Assembly: GCA_016215605.1 (NCBI GenBank) | Contig: JACRJB010000025.1 | Coordinates: forward strand, 217,647-281,646 | Length of the DNA: 64,000 bases | Direction of reading: 5' to 3' | Source of the DNA: Rhodopseudomonas palustris | GTDB taxonomy: Bacteria > Pseudomonadota > Alphaproteobacteria > Rhizobiales > Xanthobacteraceae | Part shown: positions 56,392-64,000 of the stretch, piece by piece | Layout: each line of letters starts with the position of its first letter | How positions within the stretch are numbered: position 1 is the stretch's first letter | Program-made: the position numbers and the translations under genes | Notes under the pieces: model-generated | Told to the model about the DNA's origin: nothing | Databases searched by the model: none | What the model saw: only the letters and a program-made list of their open reading frames with translations

Positions 56392-57030
56392 TCAGGATGC
56401 CTTCGGGCCCGGCGCCGACTCTTCGGCGCGCTTGTCGATCACCTTGTCGACGATGCCGAAGTCGCGCGCCATCTCGGCGGTGAGGAACTTGTCGCGCTCC
56501 AGCGCGTCCTCGATCGCCTTGTAGGTCTGGCCGGTGTGGTGAACGTAGATCTCGTTGAGCCGCTTCTTCAGGTTCAGGATCTCCTGGGCGTGCAGCATGA
56601 TGTCGGTGGCCTGGCCCTGGAACCCGCCCGACGGCTGGTGCACCATGATCCGGGCGTTCGGCAGCGAGAACCGCATGTCCTTGTGGCCGGCGGCGAGCAG
56701 CAGCGAGCCCATCGAGGCGGCCTGGCCGGTGCACAGCGTCGACACCGGCGGGCGGATGAACTGCATGGTGTCGTAGATCGCCAGACCCGACGTCACCACC
56801 CCGCCCGGCGAGTTGATGTACATCGAGATTTCCTTCTTCGGATTCTCGGCTTCGAGGAACAGGAGCTGGGCTACGACCAAAGTCGACATGCCGTCCTCGA
56901 CCGGGCCGGTCAGGAAGATGATCCGCTCTTTCAGGAGGCGCGAGAAGATGTCGTAGGCCCGTTCGCCGCGGTTGGTCTGCTCGACCACCATCGGCACGAG
57001 GTTCATGTAGGTTTCCACCGGATCGCGCAT
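56392..57030 (-). CDS. clpP: ATP-dependent Clp protease proteolytic subunit
   Basis: 212 aa serine protease forming the tetradecameric chamber. Oxyanion and nucleophile segment [16 protein letters not shown], catalytic His in [12 protein letters not shown], and the acidic partner in the following D-containing stretch are present. The N-terminal [19 protein letters not shown] with the processing region is typical of alphaproteobacteria. Its target range depends on ClpX next door. Confidence 0.98.
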   Translation of the reverse strand: MRDPVETYMNLVPMVVEQTNRGERAYDIFSRLLKERIIFLTGPVEDGMSTLVVAQLLFLEAENPKKEISMYINSPGGVVTSGLAIYDTMQFIRPPVSTLCTGQAASMGSLLLAAGHKDMRFSLPNARIMVHQPSGGFQGQATDIMLHAQEILNLKKRLNEIYVHHTGQTYKAIEDALERDKFLTAEMARDFGIVDKVIDKRAEESAPGPKAS

Positions 57031-57271
57031 AATTCACCTGAGGGTTGTCGAAGACGACGGCTCGCGGGACCAGGACGGACGGCTCCGCAGCAAGCGATCG
57101 TCCCGTGATGCAGGACGTGAAGCGAGTGCTCAGATATGGGCCGATTGCCCGGCGACAAGGGTGAGCCCTGCTTCTGAGCCGAGTTGATACTGATTCGGCG
57201 GGCGACGGCAAAATAGTCGGGGCCGAATCGCCGCGCTTTCAAGCCGCATCGTTAACGCCGCCTCACGACGC

Positions 57272-57305
57272 GAAACGGCCGCCGTGACGGGTGTCACGGC
57301 GGCCG
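57272..57305 (-). terminator. Terminator of tig
   Basis: CGGCCGCCGTGAC (57276-57288) and GTCACGGCGGCCG (57293-57305) pair over 13 bp with loop GGGT. On the minus strand TTTCGCG follows. It lies about 25 bases after the tig stop. Confidence 0.78.
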
Positions 57306-57329
57306 CTGGAATAGTTGTAGAAGACCGGC

Positions 57330-58688
57330 TCAGGCGGCGGTCTTGTCGTCGTCGTCCTTGTAGAGCTCCTCGCGGGTGACCTTCTTCTCGGTCACGTTGG
57401 CGAGTTCGAGGATGAAGTCGACCACCTTGTCTTCGTAGATCGGGGCGCGGAGCTGGGCCAGCGCCTCGGCGTTGCTGCGATAGAAGTCCCAGACTTCCTT
57501 CTCGCGGCCGGGCATCTGCCGGGCGCGCTCGATCACGGCGCGGCTGACCTCGTCGTCGGTGACCTGGATCTTGTTCTTCTCGCCGATCTCGGACAGCACC
57601 AGGCCGAGACGGACGCGGCGGTCGGCGATCTTGCGATATTCCTCGCGCGCCGCCTCTTCCGTGGTGTCCTCGTCGGCGAAGCTCTTGCCGTTCTGCTGCA
57701 TCTCGGCGTTGATCGACTGCCACATCACCGCGAATTCCTGCTCGACCAGCGACGGCGGAGCATCGAACTTGTGGGTCTCGTCGAGGCGGTCGAGCAGCTG
57801 GCGCTTGACCCGCATCCGGGTGGCGCCGGCGTATTCGGCGGCCAGCCGCGCCTTGGCGGCTTCCTTCAGCTTGTCGAGCGATTCCATGCCGAGCGTCTTG
57901 GCGAATTCGTCGTCGATCGTGGTGTCCTGCGGCGCCTCGACCTTGGTGGCGGTGGTCTCGAACTCGGCCGGCTTTCCGGCCAGCGTGTCGCTGGCGTAGT
58001 TGGTCGGGAACGTCACCTTGACGGTGCGGGTCTCGCCGACGGCGATGCCGACCAGCTGGTCCTCGAAGCCCGGGATGAAGCTGCCCGAGCCGATCACCAC
58101 CGGGATGTCTTCGCCGGTGCCGCCGTCGAACGCGACGCCGTCGATGGTGCCCTTGAACGAGATCGTCACCCGGTCGCCGCTCTCGGCCTTGGCGCCCTCG
58201 GCCTTCTCGGCATAGGCGCGGTTGGCTTCGGCGATCCGCTTGATCGCGTCGTCGACGTCGGAATCGGCCACGTCGACCACCGGCTTCTCGACCGAGAAGC
58301 TCTTGAAGTCGGCCAGTTCGATCGCCGGCACCACTTCGATCGCGACGGTGTAGTTCAGGTCCGATTTGCCGGCGAGGATGTCCTCGACCTCTTTCTGGTC
58401 CTGCGGCATCGTGATCTTCGGCTCGGTCGCGAGGCGGAAGCCGCGCTCGGCGAAGATGCCGTCATTGGTCTCGCGGACCAGCTTGTCGATGGTCTCGGCG
58501 GCGACCGAGCGGCCGTAGACCCGCTTCAGATGGCTGACCGGGACCTTGCCGGGACGGAAGCCGTTCAGCTTCACCTTGTCCTTCAGGTCGACCAGACGCG
58601 CATCGACCTGGGCGTCGATGTCCGCAGCCGGGACACTGACCTGGAATTCGCGCTTCAACCCGTCGGCGACGGTTTCCTTGACCTGCAT
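57330..58688 (-). CDS. tig: Trigger factor (ribosome-bound chaperone, prolyl isomerase)
   Basis: 452 aa. The N-terminal ribosome-binding domain carries the signature [13 protein letters not shown]. The FKBP-type isomerase domain follows at about residues 160-245 ([31 protein letters not shown]). The C-terminal chaperone arms are helical and charged. The start at 58688 ([17 protein letters not shown]) fits the family; the frame is open 61 codons further upstream into tRNA-Leu, which cannot be coding. Confidence 0.97.
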   Translation of the reverse strand: MQVKETVADGLKREFQVSVPAADIDAQVDARLVDLKDKVKLNGFRPGKVPVSHLKRVYGRSVAAETIDKLVRETNDGIFAERGFRLATEPKITMPQDQKEVEDILAGKSDLNYTVAIEVVPAIELADFKSFSVEKPVVDVADSDVDDAIKRIAEANRAYAEKAEGAKAESGDRVTISFKGTIDGVAFDGGTGEDIPVVIGSGSFIPGFEDQLVGIAVGETRTVKVTFPTNYASDTLAGKPAEFETTATKVEAPQDTTIDDEFAKTLGMESLDKLKEAAKARLAAEYAGATRMRVKRQLLDRLDETHKFDAPPSLVEQEFAVMWQSINAEMQQNGKSFADEDTTEEAAREEYRKIADRRVRLGLVLSEIGEKNKIQVTDDEVSRAVIERARQMPGREKEVWDFYRSNAEALAQLRAPIYEDKVVDFILELANVTEKKVTREELYKDDDDKTAA

Positions 58689-58839
58689 GGCGTCGATCTT
58701 CTTCCGTGTGATCCAGCCGGGCGGCTGGAAGTGTCGAGTGTTGCGATGCGCGGCGTCTCGCCTGCACCTGTGGCTTGGCGGGCGCGTGTCCCTGCGGACC
58801 CGGCCAACCGGAAATGCGTCATGAGCAGCAGCACTTGCG

Positions 58840-58924
<85 letters not shown>

Positions 58925-59072
58925 GAAGAGCATCATGCCCGGCCGCGATGCCGCGGGCGGCGGGCTTATAACATGACATCTCGGTTGTGCATCAAGAAAA
59001 TCCCGATTGCGCGCCGCGCCGCGGCGGCCCGCCGCAGTGGACAGGACAGCGCGAACATGGTCCGCATCGGCG

Positions 59073-60401
59073 ATGACCAACGCCCTCTTCCCGCTGTCGC
59101 GCCGCACCCTGCTGACAACGCTCGGCGGCGCCGCGCTCGCCGGCCTGCCATTCGCCGGCGCCGCCCAGACCGCAGCGCCGCGCAAGACGCTGACGCTGCG
59201 CGCGACGATCGGCAACACCGTTCTCAAGCCCGGCGCCGATCCGGTGGCGCGACCGGCGCTGACGGCGGCCGAAACCGTCGCGCTGCGGCGCGGTGACGAC
59301 CTCGCGGTGCGGTTCGAGAATGGGCTGACGCAGCTGGCGCTGCCGAGCTGGCGCGGGCTCGATGGCGTCGCCGCGGCCGAGCCGCTGGTCGGCCGTCAGC
59401 CGGTGCCGCCCGGCGGCACCGACAGCTTCATCGTGCCGCTGCGCTCGGCCGGCACGCTGCTGGTCGACCTCCGGCTCGCCGCCGATGGCGGGCCGGCGCC
59501 GATGCCGGCACTGCCGCTGGTGGTGCAGGAGACCGCGCCGCCGCAGCTCGACGGCGACGAGGTGGTGCTGATCGAGGATGCCCGGCTCGGCAGCGACGGC
59601 AAGCCGCTCGCCGCCGGCACAGAACCCGGCGACGCGCCCTGGCTCTACACCGTCAACGGCAAGCCGACCGCGGACATCGCGCTGCGCGCCAATGGCCGGT
59701 TCAGGCTCCGCTTCATCAACGGCTGCCAGCGCAATGTGATCGCACTGAGAATCGACGATCACGAGGTCCGCGTCATGGCCCTCGACAGCCAGCCGTCCGA
59801 ACCGTTCCTGGCCCGCAACGGCACACTGGTGCTGGCGCCCGGCGGGCGCGTCGACGCGCTGCTCGACGCCGCCCGGCCGCCCGGCTCGACCGCCGCGATC
59901 ACCCTGCTCGACGGCGGCAAGCCGACGCCGATCGCCCGGCTGGTCTATGCCGGCGAGCCGCCGCTGCGCGCGGCGCCGCTGCCGCTGCCCGCGGCCCTGC
60001 CGAGCAACGGCCTGCCCGCCCAGCTTCAGCTCGGCCAGGCGCTGCGGGTCGAGCTGCCGCTCGGCGCGCTGACTTCGGCGCAGCTCGACTGGTTTTCGCC
60101 CGGCGCCTTCACCCCGGCTTCCGGCCCGGCGTTCCAGGCCAAACGCGGCCGCACCGTGGTACTGGCGCTGACCAACCGCGCCACCCAGCCGATGATCTTC
60201 CATCTGCACGGCCATCACTTCCGGCTGCTCGACCGGCTCGACGACGGCTGGAAGCCGTTCTGGCTCGACACGCTGGCGGTCGACGCCGGCCAGACCCAGC
60301 GGATCGCCTTCGCGGCCGAGCATCCCGGCCTGTGGCTGATGGAAGCATTCGCCGCGAAATGGTCCGCGCCCCGGCTGCTGCGGAGCTACCTGGTGACTTG
60401 A
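59073..60401 (+). CDS. Multicopper-oxidase-fold exported protein lacking most copper ligands (FtsP/SufI-like)
   Basis: 442 aa from the ATG at 59073. A twin-arginine signal (LSRRTLLTTLGGAALAG) predicts Tat export. The fold has three cupredoxin-like domains (TLTLRATIGNTVLKPG, then the RLRFINGCQRNVIALRIDDH type motif, and PMIFHLHGHHFRLLD at the end). In active oxidases the first motif is H-W-H-G; here it reads LPSWRGLDG. The C-terminal H-C-H motif is absent (HPGLWLMEAFAAKW). Only HLHGHHF is left, so oxidase activity is doubtful. E. coli FtsP (SufI) is a known copper-free relative that stabilises the divisome. Confidence 0.85.
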   Translation: MTNALFPLSRRTLLTTLGGAALAGLPFAGAAQTAAPRKTLTLRATIGNTVLKPGADPVARPALTAAETVALRRGDDLAVRFENGLTQLALPSWRGLDGVAAAEPLVGRQPVPPGGTDSFIVPLRSAGTLLVDLRLAADGGPAPMPALPLVVQETAPPQLDGDEVVLIEDARLGSDGKPLAAGTEPGDAPWLYTVNGKPTADIALRANGRFRLRFINGCQRNVIALRIDDHEVRVMALDSQPSEPFLARNGTLVLAPGGRVDALLDAARPPGSTAAITLLDGGKPTPIARLVYAGEPPLRAAPLPLPAALPSNGLPAQLQLGQALRVELPLGALTSAQLDWFSPGAFTPASGPAFQAKRGRTVVLALTNRATQPMIFHLHGHHFRLLDRLDDGWKPFWLDTLAVDAGQTQRIAFAAEHPGLWLMEAFAAKWSAPRLLRSYLVT

Positions 60402-60450
60402 ACGGCGGGGCCCAAGCCTCAGTGACTCCGAAGCTTTGCGGAACCCAAAG

Positions 60451-61950
60451 TCAGTACTCGATCGCCAGTTCGTCATAGACGCGGCGGGTCACCGCCGGCA
60501 GCGTCTCGGTCAGATCTTCGGCGATCAGGCCGGGCCCGGCCTCGCAGGCCGCCTCGCCGTGCATCCATACTCCGATACAGGCCGCTTCGAACGCCGCCAC
60601 CCGCTGCGCCAGCAGTCCGGTGATGATCCCGGTCAGCACGTCGCCGGCGCCGGCGGTCGCCAGCCAGGGCGGCGCATTGAACGCGATCGCGGCGCGGCCG
60701 TCCGGCGACGCCACCACCGTGTCCGGCCCCTTGAGCAGCACCACGGCCCCTGAGCGCTGCGCAGCTACGCGGACTCGTTCGAGTTTCGAGCGAAGTGGAT
60801 TTTTGTTGCTCATGTCGCTGAACAGGCGCGGGAATTCGCCCTCGTGCGGGGTGAGGACAACCTGTGGATTGGAACCGGATTTGATCGCCTCGAACAGCGT
60901 CTCGGGGGCGCCGGCAAACGCCGTCAGCGCATCGGCGTCGAGCACCGTGCCGGCACCGGCGGCCAGCGCCGCCAGCACGTTGCCACGGGTGCGGTCGTCG
61001 ACCCCCGCCCCCGGCCCGATCCCGACCGCATTGAAGCGGCGGTCGGCGAGCATCCCGGCCAGCTCTTCCGGCGTGTCGATCGCCCGCACCATCACCGCCG
61101 TCAGCGCCCCGGCGTTCACCGCGAGCGCCTCGCGCGGCGACGCCAGCGTCACCAGCCCCGCCCCGGCCCGCAGCGCGCCGCGGGCGGCAAGCCGCGCCGC
61201 GCCGGTCTGCGACAGTTCGCCGGAGATCACCACGGCATGGCCGCGGCCGTATTTGTGGCCGTCGGCGCGCGGCACCGGGAAATGCGGCAGCCACAGGTCC
61301 GGATCGTTCTCGAACGCCTGCGGCCGGATCTCGTCGAGCACCGCCGGGTCGATGCCGATGTCGGCGACCCGCAGCTTGCCGCAATACATCCGGCCCGGCA
61401 CCAACAGATGCCCCGGCTTGCGGCGGAAGAACGTCACCGTCTCGCGCGCCTTGATCGCGGCGCCGAGCACCGCGCCGCTGGCGCCGTTGATGCCGCTCGG
61501 CAGATCGACGGCGAGCACCGGCACGCCGCTGGCGTTGACCGCATCGATCATCTCCAGCGCCTGATCCTTGACCGGGCGGTTGAGGCCCGAGCCGAACAGC
61601 GCGTCGATGATCAGCGCCGGCGTTCCGATCGACTGCGGCAGGAACGGCAGCAGCGGCCCCTTCCACTCCCGCGCCGCCAGCGCCGCATCGCCCTTCAGGG
61701 CGTCGCGTTCGCCGAGCAGCATGACGTGGACGGTGCGGCCGAGCGCCACCAGCTCGGTGGCCGCGATCAGGCCGTCGCCGCCATTGTTGCCCGGCCCGGC
61801 GATCACCAGGATCGGCCCGGTCTCGGCAATTTCGATCGCCGCCTGGGCGACGTGGCGTCCGGCGTGCAGCATCAGCGCGAAGCCGGACGATCCCCAGGCG
61901 ATCGTCAGCAGATCCGCGCGGTCCATTTCAGCGGGAGTCAGCAGCTCCAT
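60451..61950 (-). CDS. nnr: Bifunctional NAD(P)H-hydrate epimerase / ADP-dependent dehydratase
   Basis: 499 aa metabolite-repair enzyme for hydrated NAD(P)H. The N-terminal YjeF-N epimerase domain has VIAGPGNNGGDGLIAA and VDLPSGINGASG. The C-terminal dehydratase (ribokinase-like) domain has VVISGELSQTGAARLAARG, VLTPHEGEF and the catalytic GAGDVLTGIITGLLAQ. The start is the ATG at 61950 (MELLTPAEMDRADLL); nine upstream codons are in frame but unlike the family. It is convergent with the oxidase-like gene and divergent from glnB. Confidence 0.95.
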   Translation of the reverse strand: MELLTPAEMDRADLLTIAWGSSGFALMLHAGRHVAQAAIEIAETGPILVIAGPGNNGGDGLIAATELVALGRTVHVMLLGERDALKGDAALAAREWKGPLLPFLPQSIGTPALIIDALFGSGLNRPVKDQALEMIDAVNASGVPVLAVDLPSGINGASGAVLGAAIKARETVTFFRRKPGHLLVPGRMYCGKLRVADIGIDPAVLDEIRPQAFENDPDLWLPHFPVPRADGHKYGRGHAVVISGELSQTGAARLAARGALRAGAGLVTLASPREALAVNAGALTAVMVRAIDTPEELAGMLADRRFNAVGIGPGAGVDDRTRGNVLAALAAGAGTVLDADALTAFAGAPETLFEAIKSGSNPQVVLTPHEGEFPRLFSDMSNKNPLRSKLERVRVAAQRSGAVVLLKGPDTVVASPDGRAAIAFNAPPWLATAGAGDVLTGIITGLLAQRVAAFEAACIGVWMHGEAACEAGPGLIAEDLTETLPAVTRRVYDELAIEY

Positions 61951-62367
61951 GCCCAATTCCCAGTACTCTCGCCTCACACTGAGGCAGTCGCGGCGCCGAC
62001 GCGCCTAGTCTCGTCGCATCTATTGCCTAGATAGTAGGCTTAACGCCTTCCGATTAGTCAGGCGCATTTTGCGCGAGCCACCAAAGTCTACGCGGACGCG
62101 GCCTTAATAATCTGATAACGCTCCATAATCGGCCATCTTGGCAACTTGGCATGGACCCTGCTTTTACGGAAGCCATGTTTCGATCCCCCGCGCTCGCCGA
62201 TCTCGGCGGGGCGTGCGCGCGACCGTCTCCGGTTTCCAGGCATGTCCCGGCCGCAGATGGAGCTGCTCACCCATTCGGCTCGCGGTGTCATCGATCCACT
62301 GCGCAGCGCCGCGCAATCTGGCATACAACTGCCGAGTCACGACGTTGGAAGTCCGGGGAGAGTCTAA
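61951..62367. other. nnr-glnB divergent regulatory region
   Basis: It contains the sigma-54 promoter of glnB (62146-62163). Upstream of it, GCGCATTTTGCGC (62062-62074) is a 13-base palindrome about 75 bases before the -24 element, a possible enhancer (NtrC-type) site that deviates from the usual TGCAC-N-GTGCA form. A 5-prime leader of about 190 bases separates the promoter from glnB. No gene is visible. Confidence 0.5.
62146..62163 (+). promoter_or_regulatory. Sigma-54 (-24/-12) promoter of glnB-glnA
   Basis: TTGGCATGGACCCTGCTT has the invariant GG-N10-GC of RpoN promoters (consensus TGGCAC-N5-TTGC). It reads toward glnB, the gene classically controlled by NtrC and RpoN in alphaproteobacteria. 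Confidence 0.8.
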
Positions 62368-62706
<339 letters not shown>

Positions 62707-62798
62707 TCCACCGGCCTATCACCTTCAGCCTGATCGCATCACCAAAGCGGCCGATTTCGGCCGCCAATTCACGACGACCTTAAGCACAAGGGGTACTC

Positions 62799-64000
62799 AT
62801 GACCACCGCCAAAGAAGTCCTGAAATCCATCAAGGACAACGACGTGAAATACGTCGATCTTCGCTTCACCGATCCGCGCGGCAAGTGGCAGCACGTCACC
62901 TTCGACGTCTCGATGATCGACGAAGAGATCTTCGCCGAGGGAACCATGTTCGACGGTTCCTCGATCGCCGGCTGGAAGGCGATCAACGAGTCCGACATGA
63001 TGCTGATGCTGGATCCGTCGACCGCGGTGATCGACCCGTTCTTCGCCGAGACCACCATGGTCATCACCTGCGACATCCTCGAGCCGTCGACCGGCGAGCC
63101 CTACAACCGCGACCCGCGCGGCATCGCCAAGAAGGCCGAGGCCCAGGTCAAGGCGATGGGCATCGGCGACACCGTGTTCGTCGGTCCGGAAGCCGAATTC
63201 TTCGTGTTCGACGACGTCCGCTATTCGGCCAATCCTTACAACACCGGCTTCAAGCTGGACTCGTCGGAACTGCCGACCAACTCCGACACCGAGTACGAAG
63301 GCGGCAACCTCGGCCACCGCATCCGCACCAAGGCCGGCTACTTCCCGGTCCCGCCGCAGGATTCGGTGCAGGACATGCGCTCGGAAATGCTCGGCGCGAT
63401 GGCCCGCATGGGCGTGAAGGTCGAGAAGCATCACCACGAAGTCGCTTCGGCCCAGCACGAGCTCGGCATGAAGTTCGACACCCTGACCCACATGGCCGAC
63501 CAGATGCAGATCTACAAGTACTGCATCCATCAGGTCGCCCACATCTACGGCAAGACCGCGACCTTCATGCCGAAGCCGGTGTTCGGCGACAACGGCTCGG
63601 GCATGCACGTGCACCAGTCGATCTGGAAGGGCGACAAGCCCGTGTTTGCCGGCAACAAGTACGCGGATCTCTCCGACCACGCGCTCCACTACATCGGCGG
63701 CATCCTGAAACACGCCAAGGCGCTCAACGCGTTCACGAACCCGACCACCAACTCGTACAAGCGGCTGGTGCCGGGCTACGAGGCCCCCGTCCTGCTCGCC
63801 TATTCGGCGCGCAACCGTTCGGCCTCGTGCCGGATCCCGCTGGTCACGAGCCCCAAGGCCAAGCGCGTCGAGGTGCGCTTCCCTGATCCGGCCGCCAACC
63901 CGTACCTCTCCTTTGCCGCCATGCTGATGGCGGGTCTCGACGGCATCCAGAACCGGACCCACCCCGGCGAGCCGATGGACAAGAACCTCTACGACCTGCC
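62799..64000 (+). CDS. glnA: Glutamine synthetase type I, N-terminal 400 residues
   Basis: ATP-dependent synthesis of glutamine from glutamate and ammonia. The gene runs off the right edge. Visible motifs: [18 protein letters not shown] (grasp/D50 region), [29 protein letters not shown], the ATP-binding [18 protein letters not shown] and [17 protein letters not shown]. The adenylylation Tyr (MDKNLYDLP) is just reached at the edge. Start ATG at 62799 after GGGGT. Co-transcribed with glnB behind the sigma-54 promoter. Confidence 0.97.
   Translation, partial: MTTAKEVLKSIKDNDVKYVDLRFTDPRGKWQHVTFDVSMIDEEIFAEGTMFDGSSIAGWKAINESDMMLMLDPSTAVIDPFFAETTMVITCDILEPSTGEPYNRDPRGIAKKAEAQVKAMGIGDTVFVGPEAEFFVFDDVRYSANPYNTGFKLDSSELPTNSDTEYEGGNLGHRIRTKAGYFPVPPQDSVQDMRSEMLGAMARMGVKVEKHHHEVASAQHELGMKFDTLTHMADQMQIYKYCIHQVAHIYGKTATFMPKPVFGDNGSGMHVHQSIWKGDKPVFAGNKYADLSDHALHYIGGILKHAKALNAFTNPTTNSYKRLVPGYEAPVLLAYSARNRSASCRIPLVTSPKAKRVEVRFPDPAANPYLSFAAMLMAGLDGIQNRTHPGEPMDKNLYDL

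Overview
The window is GC-rich chromosomal DNA from an alphaproteobacterium, most likely a Rhodopseudomonas/Bradyrhizobium-type member of the Rhizobiales. This assignment rests on gene content: one nuoA-N cluster with lineage-specific small genes between subunits, tandem DUF3551 and DUF1467 proteins, a short-type ProS, a hup - pepT - lon - clpX - clpP - tig block, sigma-54 control of glnB-glnA, and a GTTC-N7-GTTC SOS box. No database search was possible, so species and family names come from motif recognition.

Layout. 1-5.1 kb: the start of a caspase-like protein, dnaE, a 32-residue membrane peptide gene under a textbook SOS promoter, and two secreted DUF3551 proteins. 5.1-8.5 kb: lolD, lolC and proS. 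8.6-11.8 kb: a translationally coupled copper cluster (CopC-CopD fusion, YcnI, PCuAC, DUF2946). 12.3-17.0 kb: pncB, DUF1467, mce, rnj and birA. 17.0-33.2 kb: the whole respiratory complex I operon on the minus strand, carrying three extra genes (an FkbM-type methyltransferase and two small proteins) in tight coupling. 33.5-34.6 kb: a small membrane protein, tRNA-Asp and hup.

About 34.63-44.29 kb is a foreign insertion between hup and pepT. It encodes three consecutive tyrosine-recombinase-like proteins (399, 519 and 644 aa), a small coiled-coil protein and a RecD/TraA-type SF1 helicase. All five are joined by 4-8 base start/stop overlaps. A GSU2403-type nucleotidyltransferase and a basic coiled-coil protein follow. 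TGTAAACGA repeats mark both ends, three at the left and one inverted at the right. The left end also has a 16-bp-arm hairpin and a perfect 19-bp palindrome in front of the first recombinase. The third recombinase appears to carry an excisionase-like helix-turn-helix between its catalytic boxes, and the second lacks the first catalytic arginine. This is the best candidate for an undescribed system.

44.4-64 kb is core genome again: pepT, an RND efflux pair, small secreted proteins, tRNA-Val, a GFA-family protein, lon, clpX, clpP, tig, tRNA-Leu, a multicopper-oxidase-like protein without visible copper ligands, the NAD(P)HX repair enzyme, then glnB and the start of glnA behind a sigma-54 promoter.

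The other top candidate is the SOS-controlled 32-aa peptide beside dnaE, which has the hallmarks of a SidA-type division inhibitor. It is easily missed because of its size.
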